Part shown: positions 12,324-25,419 of the stretch, piece by piece
Layout: every line of letters starts with the position of its first letter
Position numbering within the stretch: the first letter of the stretch is position 1
Source: Cryptomeria japonica
Taxonomy: Eukaryota; Streptophyta; Pinopsida; Cupressales; Cupressaceae
NCBI RefSeq assembly: GCF_030272615.1
Contig: NC_081406.1
Span: 471,998,400 to 472,058,399, forward strand
Length of the DNA stretch: 60,000 nt
Direction: 5' to 3'
Program-made: the position numbers and the translations under genes
The notes under the pieces: generated by a model
What the model was told of the DNA's origin: nothing
The model's database searches: none
Seen by the model: only the letters and a program-made list of their open reading frames with translations

Positions 12324-12487
12324 AATATATATATATTTTTTATGAGTATGTGTTTGTGAACTGTGTGTTATGCAGGGCCGAACTAGGGCATGGCGGTGGC
12401 CAAAAGAAGGACGGGTGGATGAAGGCACGACGCCATCTGAAAGGAAGCCGTAGAGGAGAGGGGGGGGGGGTTGCAATGGGTGGTGGC

Positions 12488-12590
12488 ATTCACGGGGAAA
12501 CCACCGTGGATGCCCACAGTGGCGGCCTCGTGCCGCCCACTATGGTTGCCCACAGTGGCGGGCACGGCTCCGCCCATTGTGGTAAGGGTT
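12488..12590. repeat. GC-rich minisatellite, second LTR copy
   Basis: About two units of the CCCACT...GTGGCGG repeat, against four in the other LTR. Confidence 0.65.
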
Positions 12591-12651
12591 TCGGCCCTCC
12601 CCAATTTTTTAAAATTTCTTTTTTTTTTTAATATAAATAAATATGTATATA

Positions 12652-12696
12652 TACACACACACACACACACAGTTGCATAAATAGTTTCTTTTTTTT

Positions 12697-12755
<59 letters not shown>
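12652..12755. repeat. (CA)n and (TA)n microsatellites
   Basis: A short CA run (12652-12670) is followed by about 28 TA units (12700-12755). Both are absent from the partner LTR. Confidence 0.95.
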
Positions 12756-12758
<3 letters not shown>

Positions 12759-15650
12759 TCCCTTAGGGTTAGAAATCTCTTTTTTTTTTCATTTTTCCTA
12801 AGAGGAAACTTAGACATTAATATGCTGGAAAGTAACAGAATGTACAGGTTGCTCATAGATAGATGTAGTTATTTAATTTTTTTTGAAATGATTTATCTAA
12901 TCATGAATTGAGTAGCTTAAATCCTCATGCCTAAGACTTAATCTGCAATTCTCTTTTTCTTTTAAAAAAACAACAATACATTTTATGACAACAAGAAGCT
13001 AAAAAAAACTTTAAATAGGATTTATTGTTATTTCTATTGTTTATAGATTAATTTTCTGCAATGTACAAACAAAATAAAAATGAAAGAAATAAATATGACT
13101 ATAGGGGCATTTTCAACTTCATTTAGATAACTATAGTAAAAGTAAATTTCATTGTTCTACTTTAGCTCTCTATTTATTTTATTTTGCTCTAAGTAAACTA
13201 AAATGACAAAAAACAACAACATTTAAACATTGCAGGAAAGTACTTAAAACATATTTCATTTCCCTTTTTTTTTTGCATTTCCCTTTCTCTCTTTTTTTTT
13301 TATATATAAATTGCAGAGATAAAAAAATATCAGATTTCAGTTTAAGGTAGATTTAAATAAGAATAACAGCAGCAATATATTACAGGATTAAAATAAAAAT
13401 GCTTTCATATATAAATGCATGAACTCAAGTTGTCAATCTTTACAAATGGGTAAGATACCCAAATAGTCTCCCATTCCTAATGAATGAGGACTTACTAAAT
13501 AACACATCTCTTTCCTTCATAATATTTACAATAATTTACATTTTTATTTCTCACTTTCTACAACTAAATAAAATCTGCAACCAAAGTAAAATTTACATCT
13601 CCTAGCTTTCCTTTCCAAGCAACCTGCATTTAAAAATTTGAGGCTGTGACCATGGGGTGCTCACCTCCCAGCCTAGGCTTACTAGAAGCCACCCCCGAGC
13701 TTGGAGAACCAATTCCTAGACAGGTTACACTCAAGCAAACACATACAAGCAAAGGGGAAAACATAACACAACAAACACATTCCCTTCCCAAGATGAAACT
13801 TCATCACATAATGTGATGTTTTACTAGGGTGGAAGTGGACCAAGTACCCTAGAGGAGATCGGCTAGATAGTAACTCAAAACCAACTCATGGCATCCAAGA
13901 AAACACAACAAAACTCATCTTAACCCCCATATCCTTATGACCCCCAAAAGACAAACATGCCATATTTGCTCCCCTTATGACCTCCGAATGCATAAACAGA
14001 ACTATGCAACAAGGGTCACATGGACAAACCCTTGAGATCATTCTCATGATGAGAGCCTCTCACTCTAAGGCTGTCAAACTCCTTCCACCCCCAAGACCAT
14101 TTTGCCCTCCCAAGTGTAAGATAGTCTTGGATACTCCCAAACACAACAAAATACATAAACAGAAATAGAAAAAGAATCACATAGAGCTTTCACAAATACA
14201 ATGCAAGATACAACATATACATTCAAGCATCCTACATACAGATTTCAAATAACATGTAAGAAAACACCAACTTTGAATCTTCCAAGGGTATTCTAGGGAA
14301 AGCTTGGAGAAGAGCAGCCCAATCCACAAGACTTTTTCTGCAACACTTAGCCAAATTCTCCTATTCTCAAACTGGTTTTTTCCTCGAAAAATTTGTCCCA
14401 AAATCTCCAAAGATGGAGAGTGGGTGATTCACTCACTAAGCTTCAATCTCTAGCCTAAGAAGGCTTCTCTCACTCCTTCCAACCTCTTGGATAGAGTGAG
14501 GGACTCCCATTGGTTGGTCTTCCCTAGGTCTTACACACTCCCTAACCAGGGCACCTCAAGAAGAGGAATGAAATGGGGAAAATGAATTACACCTATCAAT
14601 ATTTAACCAAGGACGATACTCCTATAGATGGAATTCGTCCATCTTGAGAAAACCACTTTTTTGGGTGGTTAAACAAGCCTTAGGGGAAAGACACATGGCC
14701 AAATTTGGCCTTCACCCATAGGTACCCCATGAGGCCTAATAAAAATGCTCTAAAACTGACTATAGGAGTTTATTTAACCTGTAGAAAGTCCACCTAAAGT
14801 TAACCTACGGGTCAACTCTAAGTTGACCCTCCTTGTGGCTCACTATCCTAGATTTCTTGGTACCTTCAAGGATAATTAGGAAATATAACAATTAAACAAA
14901 AAAGAAATGAATCTTTCCAAAAAGGTGACATGACAATTGCCAACACAACATACAACATAGGTGTCAAGTGACACTACAAAATAATTCCACATCACAAATA
15001 CACACATGGCAATTGTCCCTTGAATGATTTAAACAATTCAATAAATAAAATTTACACTCATGCAAACATTTTACATTACGAATAAAATACAATACATATG
15101 GGGTGTTGTCTCTCCAAATAGACAACCCCTGGTTTTATGAACGCACATAGGCCTAGGCTTGATTCTCCATAATATTTCCATGGTCACATGGATAATTTCC
15201 CGCGCATCTCAATTTAGACATTAATACTTTCCAATAGTCTTATATAATATAAAACACTTAATTAAGAATACAATTCAATCACTTTGCATAGAATTGACAT
15301 TATACCACACAATTTGCCACATATCAAAGTAATTCACATAAGCAAGTCATCATAATCCTCATAATTTAATCCATTTATAAGATATGCAAACATATTTCTA
15401 GCATCATAATAAAGTCCTGCAAATCAAAGAATGACATATATCGTCTCAATGTTACCCTATTCTAGGATCATATAAAATTCTATACCCAAAAAGCATAGAA
15501 ATGAAGCATCAATATATATCAATGTTATCAAATTCGTGGGATCATATAAAGTTCTATATCCATAATGCATAAAAATAAAGCATCCATAATAGTTCCAACA
15601 TGAAAATAACTGAAAAGCTAGGATGGGTCGGGGCAGGGCCTCACATAGGG

Positions 15651-16177
15651 TGGCTCTATGGGGAAGAGCATCCTCACACATGTGTGAGCACCCCTTGGTC
15701 AAAGGTGACGTGGAGATGTTGAAGTGACTTGTGCATGCAAGTCCTTCATGAGGAGGGTCACATGTGGAGTCACATGTGTGTCTTGGGTAGATGTATAGTA
15801 TTTTGAATTTTAATAAATACTAATAAGGATTAAACCTCGGGTTAATTATATTATTGGGGGATTAAAAGATAGGTTTGTAGGAATCACTAAATTAACCAAA
15901 TTAATTATGGATTAATTTAGCTAATTAGGATTAGGATTAAAGTTGGAATATTTGGCTAAAGGCGAGTTTGATTTATTGGAATAAATCGAACTTTATGATA
16001 AAGGACACATATATAATTAATTAATAAATTAATTATATATGTGGAAGGGGATAATTAATTAAATATAATTTAATTAATCTAAGGGTAATAAAGGGCTAAC
16101 ATAATTAAATTAATTAATTATACAATTCAAGGTAATTAATTAAATATTAATTTAATTAATTTTTTTATGTGTCTACA
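15651..16177 (-). repeat. Tat1 3' LTR, inner part
   Basis: Continues the Tat1 LTR after the second TAGGG and matches 37556-38026. It ends TGTGTCTACA at 16177, which on the minus strand is the TGTAGACACA start of the LTR. It carries the 16-bp palindrome CTCACACATGTGTGAG at 15673-15688. Confidence 0.88.
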
Positions 16178-16192
16178 TTTTGCCCCTTTTTG
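16178..16192 (-). other. Tat1 polypurine tract
   Basis: On the minus strand CAAAAAGGGGCAAAA directly precedes the LTR start TGTAGACACA. Confidence 0.85.
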
Positions 16193-17689
16193 ATATAACA
16201 TCATGAAGTGATGTTATGTTCAAAGAAGAATAAATCATAGTGGATAGAAAAGGATAAAGACTAGTAGCATGATGCCACACTCATTGAAGGGTCGAGGAAA
16301 GATGATGAGGAAGCCATGGTATGCCCCCTTGACAAGGCATGTGGGTTCCAAGAACACAAGTGTTCTCTTGAAATGAATAGAAGTCGAGGATGAAAGGGAA
16401 AAGGGAAAGTATAAGGAAGGTGAATAAACTTAAGCCTCAAGGGAAAAGTGAAGATGGAATGAAAAAGGATATGATGGGGTAAATAGAAGGTGGACAGAGA
16501 GGATGAGATTTTTGTTATGCATTATGTAGAGAGGAATCCTAGGTTTGATTTTGTAAAGGATTATTGTTGACTATAGGAATTAGAATGCAATGAATATCTG
16601 ATGCATGAAGTAGACTCGCAAACAATAAGTTATCTCAATGTATGCAAGTGTACATGTCACTATGACTGAATATATGAGGTATATGAGTTGGATGGGATCC
16701 TTTTGCATTCAAGTCCTTTATGGGGACTTGATTAGAATATGCAAATAATGAGCCACACAACTATACCAACATACTCAAAGTAAATACAAGACTTGTTGGA
16801 TCAAACATGAGAAACTACCAACATGTCATACGACAAAAACTATACCCCAATGTACACCAACCCAAACATACCAAGATATAGAAATATCAAGGCAACCATG
16901 AATAGGTATAGTCCTCAGACAAAAAATAAAATCAAAGTGAAAAAATCATTCAAGCAAATAACTCGTTTGGCCAACAAACTTGTTTTTCCAAGAGTAGGAC
17001 ATGGATTTGGATATGATTTCCAGGTAGGGGAAGGATGCATCCCGATGGGCAAGATGATGGGATAGAGAAATGAGAGGTAATAGGTAAGCTAATTGGGAGA
17101 GACACTAGTCAAGAGGATCTTTGCTTGGTTTTGGTTAAGACATTGTGGATGGGTGTTTGGATTAAGTGCAAGTCTAGGTATGCAAGTCTAGGTAAGCTCA
17201 AATGGATGGGAAATTCTCAGATTGATGGGAAAGCTTAGTGTACTGGAGGAATGCTTAGTTTTATGAGGATATCCTTATTCATAGCAGTGGATTAGTCTAT
17301 CATCTCATATGGCAAGAGGTGGTGAGGGTATGGAAGTGGTGTGTGCTGAAAGTACATGACTACAACAAAGATTGCTTGCACAACTAGGTAGGATTAGAGT
17401 TGCAATGGAATAATGGGATGGCTGAATGAAATGGAATGTATGTGAATGAGATGTATTGGTGAGAAAGGATGTGATAACTGTCCAAATAGATGTTGGATTC
17501 AATTTATTTACCTTGACACTTGAAAATAGGTTTTCACCAAGGTATTTTCCCATAGCATCAAAAAGTGGTTTCACTGATGAACAAAATGATTTTTCTTTAC
17601 TTTTTTGCATTTTTCAATCTTTTTGTATTTTTATACTTTTTGATTTTTTTGAATTTTTTGACTTTTGAAAGTTGGGATTCCCTGAAGAT
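16193..17689. other. Tat1 noncoding region between integrase and PPT
   Basis: About 1.5 kb without a recognised domain. The plus-strand frame at 16823-17065 (80 codons, many Asn, Lys and Thr) matches nothing I know. A T-rich tract lies at 17580-17670. Tat elements often carry an antisense accessory ORF in this position, but I see no trace of the PMD found at 42945 here. Confidence 0.5.
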
Positions 17690-20104
17690 TTAGGTATATA
17701 ATTTATTCAGATGGATGATATTCATTGGTTCATCCAACGGTTCTCCTTTAGGTGTAGCCAACTGATAGGCTTCAGAGCCATATTTGGCAGTGATAATATA
17801 GGGTCCAAGCCATTTAGGCTCAAACTTGCCTTTCTTTTCTCGATCTTGTAGGTTTCTCTGATTTTTCTTTAGCATAAGGTCATAAAATTCAAACTCTCAT
17901 GCCTTGAATTTATTATTGTAACTAAGTCGAAGGTGGTTCTGATAAACCCTTAGGTGATTCAAAGCATTGAGGTGTCATTCATCCAGTAGTTTAAGTTATC
18001 GGAGTCTTGCTACTCTGTATTCTTCCTCAGGAAGAATGTTCTGTAATGATATCCTTAGCGAGGGAAGCTTGATCTCAAGTGGCATGATATCTTCAGAACC
18101 AAAGATGAGTGAATATGGAGTGGCTTTGATGGGTGTGTGGATGGTGGTGTGATAGGCCCAAAGGGTTGGGTGAATCTACAATTGTCAATCACGACCAACT
18201 TCATTGACCATCTTTTTCAAGATTTTTATAAGGGTTTTATTTGAAGCCTCAACTTGATCGTTTCCTTGTGAGTAATATGGGGTGGACAAGCAGTGTTGGA
18301 TACCGAATTCATGATATAGTTCTTTTACATCTTGATTCTTGAAAGGTCTTCCATTGTCTGCGATGATGGCCTTTAGAATGTCATACCGACAAATGAGGTA
18401 GTTCAAGATAAACTAATGTATTTAGGTGCTAGTGGTATAAGTAAGTGGAATTTCTTTCACCCACTAAGTGAAAAATTTGATCGCGGTGATTCAATGAATT
18501 TATGGCTATTGGTGGAAGTGGGCTAGATTTTTCCAATGAGATCAAGTGCCCATTGTGAAAAGGGCTAAGGTGTGACAAACAACTGTAACGTCTGAGATGG
18601 CACATGTATCTTGTCTCCATGCATCTGATAAGATATGCATTTCTTGACATGGTGATAGGCCTCTTGTTCCATAGTAGACCAATAGTAACCCATTCAAAGG
18701 AGCCTTTTAGCCAACGTGAGGCCACTTGAGTGTGCTCTGCACATACCTTAATGTACTTCTCACAGTGCTCATTCAACTTTTTCATTGTCTAAATACCTTA
18801 GGAGGGTTCTATCAAAGTGCCTTCGAAATAGGGTTTCTCCAAGGATAGTGTAGTGAGAGGATTGATGGATGAATGTTTGATGTTGGGTTTTAGTGAGATT
18901 GGGGGGGGGATGGTTTGGTTGCTTAGGTAGGCATATGTGTCTTGATAACATGGAGAGTTGGGACCAACAAGTTCGCATAACATTTCAAATTCCCACATAT
19001 CATATGTTGGTTCCAAGAGATGTTTGACCAAGAATTCACATTTGGTACTATTCTTGGGCATTTGCAACAAGGATATGATGGTAGCCATGTGTCTGCAGCT
19101 CTGTTTGTTGCTCAGTGAATCTGCTCAAAATGGATTGAAGTGAAATGTTGTTTAAGGTCTTCAACCATGTGACAACATAAGAGCAACTTGTCATCTTTCA
19201 TTTGATACTCATTATTGACTTACCAAATTACTAACTGAGAGTGTCCATAGACATAAGTGTATGATTTTCCATGTGACAGTCATGTGAAGCCCTATGATGA
19301 GGGTCTCATACTTAGAGATATTATTGGTTCATGGGAAATCCAATTTATAGGACTTAGGAATGCAGTCTCTGTGCGGGGTGACAAATAAGATGCCTGCCCT
19401 TGATCCTCGTTGCATGTAGGAACCATCAATAGATAGTTTCTAGGAAGTGGTCAGTGCAACTATCATTATGGAATCGTTAGAGAAATCTATAATGAGAGGA
19501 TGGTTTGCTTCAATATGTGCTTCTATTAGCTGATCTTCAATGACTTAACCTTTGATTGATTTTCTATCTACATACTCAAGAATACGACAAGGCAAGCTTG
19601 TTTAATTGATGTGTAGTTCAACTCATAACCGACTAGGGTGCGATTTATATAGTAGCCCATATGTTCTTTACCTTGATCGTCTTCTTGTGCTAAAAGTGGC
19701 CCTAGTATGATTGTTGTTGATGATATGTATAGGAGGAGCAGTCTATCTAAAACAAGAGGCATGAGGATTGGTGGAGAAATGAGATATTCTTTGAGTATAT
19801 TAAATCCTTTTTGGCATAGATAGTCCCACTGAATTCTTGTGTCCTTGCAAAGTTAGTGAGCAAATGGGTGGCATTTATCAGTAAGTTGGGTGATGAATCA
19901 TCGAATGGATTGAAGTATACCTTGTAGACTACACAACTGCTTAAGAATCTTAGGAGGAGGCATTTCCATGATGGCCTTCACCTTTGCAAGATCTACTTTG
20001 ATTCCGCATTTGGAAACAATGAAACCAAGGAGTTTTCTAGACGCGACCTCGAAGACACACTTCTTAGAGTTTAATCTGAGTGTACTTTTCAAGGTGATCA
20101 AATA
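17690..20104 (-). pseudogene. Tat1 pol, C-terminal half: RT end, RNase H, second RNase H, integrase
   Basis: Read on the minus strand from 20104. The RT end (NSKKCVFEV near 20080-20050, KVKAIMEMPPPK) joins the part beyond copia A. RNase H lies at about 19800-19560 (LAQEDDQGKE, TLVGYELNYT). A second RNase H of the archaeal-like type lies at about 19440-19180 (SIDGSYMQRGSRAGILF, then SYKLDFP). The integrase runs from about 18990 to 18185, with ADNGRPFKN and YSQGNDQVEASNK. The integrase tail WLGPYIITAKYGSEAYQL ends at the stop near 17690. Multiple stops and shifts make it inactive. The two RNase H domains mark the Tat lineage. Confidence 0.85.
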
Positions 20105-21251
20105 TGTTGGAAATGTGCAACAGAGTGATACCTTTTGGTTGTTGATCATTCTCTTATCGGTGTGACTTAGACCGATGTCTTCATATCTATTGAGTATCGG
20201 AGTAGCTGTTTCCTTGTTATGCCGATGGCCGATGGTTTTGGTCTCAAGCGGATGGATTCACCTTAGGATCCATCGGGAGATTGAAAGTTCATGCTTTTCT
20301 TTATGCCGAAACTTGATGAGGTCATTTTCGGCAATCGGGTCGCATATCGACAATTGAGTTGAAATTTTGAATGTCATGCCAATGTCCCAATGAGACCACC
20401 TTATGTTATCGGGCTATCAATGCATATCGGCATAGCAGTTTTGAGCGTGTTCCGATGTCCCGATGAGGTGCTCGCTCTTGGTATCGGAGATCAAGATAGC
20501 CTTTTCTATATTGATCCTGATGGGGTGATGCGTTTGTCTCTTAGTCATCAGAGATCAGAGTAGCAGTCTACATGTCTAGCCGATGACTTGATGAAGTCGC
20601 CTTCGGTGATTGGGTATCATCGAGCGATTGACTTTATCATTTAAGAGTTATACCAATGGCCGATGGAGCAAGGATCAACTGTAGGTGTGCAATCTGACCA
20701 AGTTTCCAAAAGGTAAACACTCGGACACTAAGTGTGAGACTGTTGGTGTAAATGAATATGAACCAACCCGATTCTCTACTGCATGTGGGATAATTGATTT
20801 TCCATGAATGCAAGCTGATAGAAATAGCTCGACTTCCCAACCATCTCAAACAGATGTAATGATCAACCAGTTTGGTATTTGAAGCTGAATGTAAACCAAA
20901 TGAGGGTTACAAGTTACGTATCTATTGAGCATTCTGTAACGATTGTGTGATCTAAGTGTTGTATGTTAATCTGGAACAGTTGTATGATAGAGTGAAGGAA
21001 GTCTATAGACTGGACTTTATTGTATTGTTTTTGACATACTGTTAATAAAGTCAATTATCTGTTGGTGGTGGGTTTTTCTCCCGAAAGGGTTTTCCCATGT
21101 TAACTATGTGTGTCCTCTCTTTGTGTTGTTTAATTGTGTTTGCTCATGCTTGTGCCATATTCTGTAAATGTTGAAATTTTGCATGCACTAGTCTATTCTC
21201 CCCTGCAAACTGACATTAAGAAAGCGAATTTTTGTACTTTCTTTCCTTACA
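20105..21251 (+). repeat. Copia A 5' LTR
   Basis: 1147 bp. Compared with the 3' LTR it lacks about 57 bp just after the first 14 bases. AATAAA near 21043 may be the polyadenylation signal. Confidence 0.95.
20150..20660. promoter_or_regulatory. Cluster of ATCGG/CCGAT motifs in copia A U3
   Basis: About fourteen copies of the core CCGAT or its complement ATCGG occur in 500 bp (for example near 20156, 20170, 20194, 20220 and 20460). The same cluster, with some copies mutated, is in the 3' LTR at about 25530-26030. It could bind a transcription factor. That is inference. Confidence 0.45.
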
Positions 21252-21253
21252 AG

Positions 21254-21265
21254 TGGTATTAGAGC
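21254..21265 (+). other. Copia A primer binding site
   Basis: TGGTATTAGAGC, one change from the initiator-Met tRNA complement, two bases after the 5' LTR. Confidence 0.9.
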
Positions 21266-21366
21266 TTGGCCTGTTTTGTTATCCTTGTTGGGTTTGGGTT
21301 GTTTTTGTGTTAGTTATGTTTCAGAGGGAGTCTTGTAGAGTGTCTACTTGTTTTTTACAGGTTGAA

Positions 21367-22151
21367 ATGGCAAGTACTTCGGGGCACATAGACATGGAGA
21401 AGTTTAATGGTTCCAGTTTTGAAATTTGGAAACTCAAGATGGAAGAGTTGCTGGTCGATAGAGATATCTGGGGTGTTGTGACTGTAACTTCTAAGCCTTT
21501 AGGCATGAAGCAAGAAGATTGGGATTTAGCCGATCGGAAGGTAAGGGGTCTAATCAGGCTATGTCTTGCTGATTCTATTCTATTAAAAGTCCATGAGGAG
21601 AAGACTGCACACCTTCTCTGGAACAAGTTGGGAGATATTTATCAAGGAAAATCCTTGGTGAATAAAATTTTCTTGAGGAAGAAGTTGTACTCTCTAAAGA
21701 TGGATGCAGGAACACCATTGGCATACCACTTAAATGCATTCAACATGGTTCTTGCATAGTTAACTTCCGTTGGTGTGTCCATCCAGGAAGAAGAATGTTG
21801 CATGTTGTTGTTGTGTTCATTGCCTGACTCTTGGGAACACCTAGTGATGGCTATCGGTAGTACTACGACCCAGTTCAAGATGGATACTATGGTTAATATT
21901 CTTTTGTAGAGGAAATGAGAAAGAAGTCTTCTGAGATGAAAAAAGATGCACTCTCTGTTCGAGGCAGACAAAAGGACAAAGACAAGAAGAAAGGAAAGAA
22001 GTCCAAGTCTCTGGAGAGATTTAAATCTCCAGGCAAGAAGTCAAAGGTGAAGTGCTGGAACTGTGGGCAGAAAGGGCATATCCAAAAGGATTGCAAGGTG
22101 GAGAAGAAGAGAAGAAGCATTCTGATACTGAATCTTCTCAGATTGATGTAG
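21367..22151 (+). pseudogene. Copia A gag
   Basis: It starts MASTSGHIDMEKFNGS at the ATG at 21367, about 100 bp after the PBS, and has the UBN2-like copia Gag core (LWNKLGDIYQGKSL). A TAG at 21757-21759 falls where glutamine is expected. Reading resumes downstream to a Lys-rich stretch and the CCHC knuckle CWNCGQKGHIQKDC near 22055-22096. A frame change joins it to pol. Confidence 0.88.
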
Positions 22152-25100
22152 ATGCATTTGTTGTAGCCCTGGCAGTGCCTACATCAGATGACACTTGGTT
22201 AGTAGATTCTAGTGTATCTTTTCACACGACCTCCCACAAGGAGTGGTTCTCGAAGTATGAACTGTATGCTGGTGGAAAGGTATATTTAGCTAGTGATTCT
22301 ACGTTGGAGATTGTAGGGAGAGGCAGAATTAAAATTCAATTCCCAGATGGTAGAGTGAAGGGTATAAGTGGAGTTCTTCATATACTAGGTCTGGCAAGAA
22401 ACCTACTCTCTGTAAGTAAACTTAATGATGCTGGAGTACAAGTTACATTTGTGTCTGGTGGTTGCAAGATGACTAGGGGTTCCATTGTATTGGCAAAGGG
22501 TGATCGTATTCGTACACTATATAAGTTAAATGTTGAACCTATATGTTGTAATGTAACTTCTGAAAAGTCTGTTAAAACAACAATAAGGATGCATAATGCT
22601 AATTCATTGGAAGCTAAACTTCCTGCTGAGAAAATAATGCTCTGGCATAATAGGTTAGGCCACATAGGTGAGAAAGGTTTAAAAGCCTTGAAGAATAAGA
22701 ATCTGGTTGAAGGTATGGATGATTGTAGTTTTGAGTTCGATTTCTGCGAACACTGCATTTATGGAAAACATAACCGTGTTCAATTTTATTTTAGTTCTCA
22801 TAAATCTTTTGACATTTTGGATTATGTCCACTCTGATGTGTTTGGTCCAGTGGATGTACCTTCTCTATCTAAGACTAAGTACTATGTATCCTTTGTAGAT
22901 GATTATTCAAGAAGGGCATTTGTGTATTTTCTTAAAAGTAAATCAGAAGTGTTCAATTGGTTTAAGGAATTTAAGAACCTTGTTGAAAATTAGATTGGGA
23001 GAAAGATTAAATGTTTAAGAACAGACAACGGTGGTGAATATTGTAGTGCAGATTTTGACAAGTACTGTGTTGATCATGGAATTAAGAGATATAAGATTGT
23101 ACCTTACACTCCACAACAAAATGGAGTCATTGAAAGGTTGAATCGGTCTCTAATGGAGAAAGCAAGAAGCATGTTGAGCGGAGCTGGACTAGAACAAACA
23201 TTCTGGGCTGAAGAAGTTGCTACAACGTGTTACTTTTTGAATCGTTCTCCTACTTCAATATTGGTTGACAAAACGCCTATGGAAGTATGGTTTGGTAAGA
23301 AACTTTCTTTAAGACACCTTTGTGTTTTTGGTGCAGAGGCATATGCTCATGTGCTGGATGTGAATAGATCTAAGTTGGATAACAAAGTGGTGAAATGTAT
23401 CTTCATTGGCTATGGAGTTGGTGTGAAAGGATACAAACTTTGGAATCTAGTGGCTGGTAAGGTTGTGTACAACATAAGTGTGATTTTTCATGAGCTGAAA
23501 CCTATGCCACTAGATCAAAATATAGTAAAGAAAGGAGAAAATGAGGTTGAAATTCCTCCATCCAAAGACAAATCTGCAAAGATACCTGAAGATGAGGAGA
23601 GTTCAAGCAGTTCAAGTAGTTCTGAAGAAGAACATGATGATGAGCCTCCTGTGGAACCTCAAGAAGCCTCAACACCAGAGTTGAGAAGGTTTACTCGAGA
23701 GAGACGACAACCTAATAGGTGTACACCTGATAAGTATAGTCATTCTATGTTGAATATTAATTGTGCTTATGCTTTACTTGCAGATACTGATGAGCCTAGG
23801 ACTGTAAAAGAAGCTATTGAAATGTCTGATTCAGATTCCTGGTTAGAAGCCATGAATGATGAAATGTCATCATTGGATAAAAATGGAACTTGGGATTTGG
23901 TGCCACTGCCTAAAGGCAGAAAGCCTGTAGGTTGCAAGTGGGTGTTCAAAAAGAAGTATGGTCTTGATGGCAGCATTGATAAGTACAAAGCAAGATTGGT
24001 TGCAAAGGGGTTTTCGCAAAAAGAAGGTATTGACTATGAGGAAATATTCTCTCCTGTAGCTAAGCTGACATCTATCAGATTTCTCTTGTCACTTGCAGCA
24101 ACATATGATTGGGAGATAGAGCAGATGGATGTGAAGATAGCATTTCTTCATGGTGATCTTGAAGAAGAAATTTATGTCCCGGCCTAAGCACTTTGTGGAA
24201 AAAGGTAAAGAACATGTGGTATGCAAACTCAAGAATTCTATGTATGGTTTAAAACAGTCTCCCAAAATGTGGTATCAAAAGTATGATACATTTGTTTTGT
24301 CCTTGGGATTTGTGAGATCAAAAGCTGATCATTGTGTTTACTACAAAACTGATGGTGTAGGATTCTTATCATAGCTTTGTATGTAGATGATACGTTGTTC
24401 ATAGGAAACACAAAAGGCATGATCTCAGATTTAAAATCTTAGCTTTCTATGAAGTTTGAAATGAAGGATTTAGGACCAACAAATTACATTCTGGGAATGG
24501 AGATCAAAAGAGATAGGTCTAAAAGGAAACTTTGGCTCAGCCAGAGAAAATATATAACCAATGTTCTTTACAGGTTTCATATGTCTGACTGTAAACCACT
24601 AGTTGTTCCCATCTTCCAGGGAACTAAGTTGTCTATGCTAGATAGTCCAAAATCTCCAAAAGAGATTGAAGACATGAAAAGTGTACCTTATGCAAGTGCT
24701 ATAGGTAGTCTGATGTATGCTATGGTCTGTACAAGACCAGACATTGCCCAACTAGTGGGAGTACTTAGTAGATTTATGTTGAATCTAGGGAGACCACACT
24801 GGGATGCTGTAAAGGGAGTGTTTAGATATCTGAAGGGTACTTTAGATCTTGAATTGTGTTATCATGGTAATCTGAAGGATTCAAAGAGAACTCTCAGCAT
24901 TTGTGGTTATATAGATTTTGATTGGGCAGGGATATTGACTGTAGGAGATCCACTAGTGGATATGTTTTTGTCTTGAATGGTGGAGCAATTAGTTGGATGA
25001 GCAAGCGGCAAGCTATAGTTGCTTTGTCCACTACAGAGGTAGAATACATGGCCGCCACACATGCTTGTAAAGAAGCAGTATGACTTAGGCGTTTGAGTTC

Positions 25101-25371
25101 AGGTATTGGTTTTGGTGTAGGGCAGGTTGAAATCTAGAGCGACAGTTAGAGTGCCATATGTTTGGCAAAGAATCCTACTTTCCATGCCAGATCGAAGCAT
25201 GTTGATGTTCACTATGACTTCGTTCGTGACATGGTGGAAGATTGGAATGTCAGTCTTAACAAGGTAGACACTTTGGAAAATGTTGCAGATGCCTTGACGA
25301 AATCGGTGAGCATGCACAAGTTCAGGTGGTGTTCAAAATCCATGGGTCTTGATACCCATGTTTCTCAGTAA
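22136..25371 (+). pseudogene. Copia A pol: protease, integrase, RT, RNase H
   Basis: The protease reads WLVDSSVSFHTTSHKEW near 22195-22245, so the catalytic DSG is DSS. The GAG-pre-integrase segment (LWHNRLGHIGEKGLKALKN) lies near 22640-22700 and the integrase core from about 22820, with LRTDNGGEY near 23015-23042. A TAG at 22991-22993 stands where glutamine is expected. The RT (23800-24400) has WVFKKKYG, IEQMDVKIAFLHGDLEEEIY, a frameshift near 24175, and YVDD near 24378-24390. RNase H follows, and the tail AKNPTFHARSKHVDVHYDFVR lies near 25165-25230. Inactive. Confidence 0.92.
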
Positions 25372-25408
25372 CGTCTGAAGTGGTAATTGGTCCAGTGAAT
25401 TCCTTGTC

Positions 25409-25419
25409 AAGTGGGAGTT
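25409..25419 (+). other. Copia A polypurine tract
   Basis: AAGTGGGAGTT directly precedes the 3' LTR start TGTTGG. Confidence 0.75.

Larger units (their letters stand above)
2182..15645 (-). mobile_element. Tekay-like chromovirus (Ty3/gypsy) with about 4.3 kb LTRs
   Basis: Two long direct repeats (2182-6431 and 11322-15645) begin TG and end CA and flank a 4.9 kb internal region. TAGGG occurs on both sides (2177-2181 and 15646-15650). On the minus strand a PBS matching initiator-Met tRNA lies beside the right LTR and a polypurine tract beside the left one. Gag, zinc knuckle, protease, RT, RNase H, integrase with a GPF motif, and a degenerate chromodomain-like tail follow in that order. Very long LTRs and this domain order are typical of the Del/Tekay group. 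The insertion site is confirmed by the uninterrupted copy of the same sequence in the other Tat1 LTR (around 37551-37555). Confidence 0.95.
11322..15645 (-). repeat. Tekay-like 5' LTR
   Basis: 4324 bp, TG...CA, the partner of 2182-6431. It carries a (CA)n and a (TA)n tract missing from the other copy. Open frames in it on either strand (for example 12350-12680) are by-products of the GC-rich minisatellite. Confidence 0.95.

Noticed and set aside
16823-17065. 80-codon plus-strand frame as a Tat1 antisense accessory gene
   Set aside because: The position would fit, but it has no similarity to PMD or any domain I know, and it is short.
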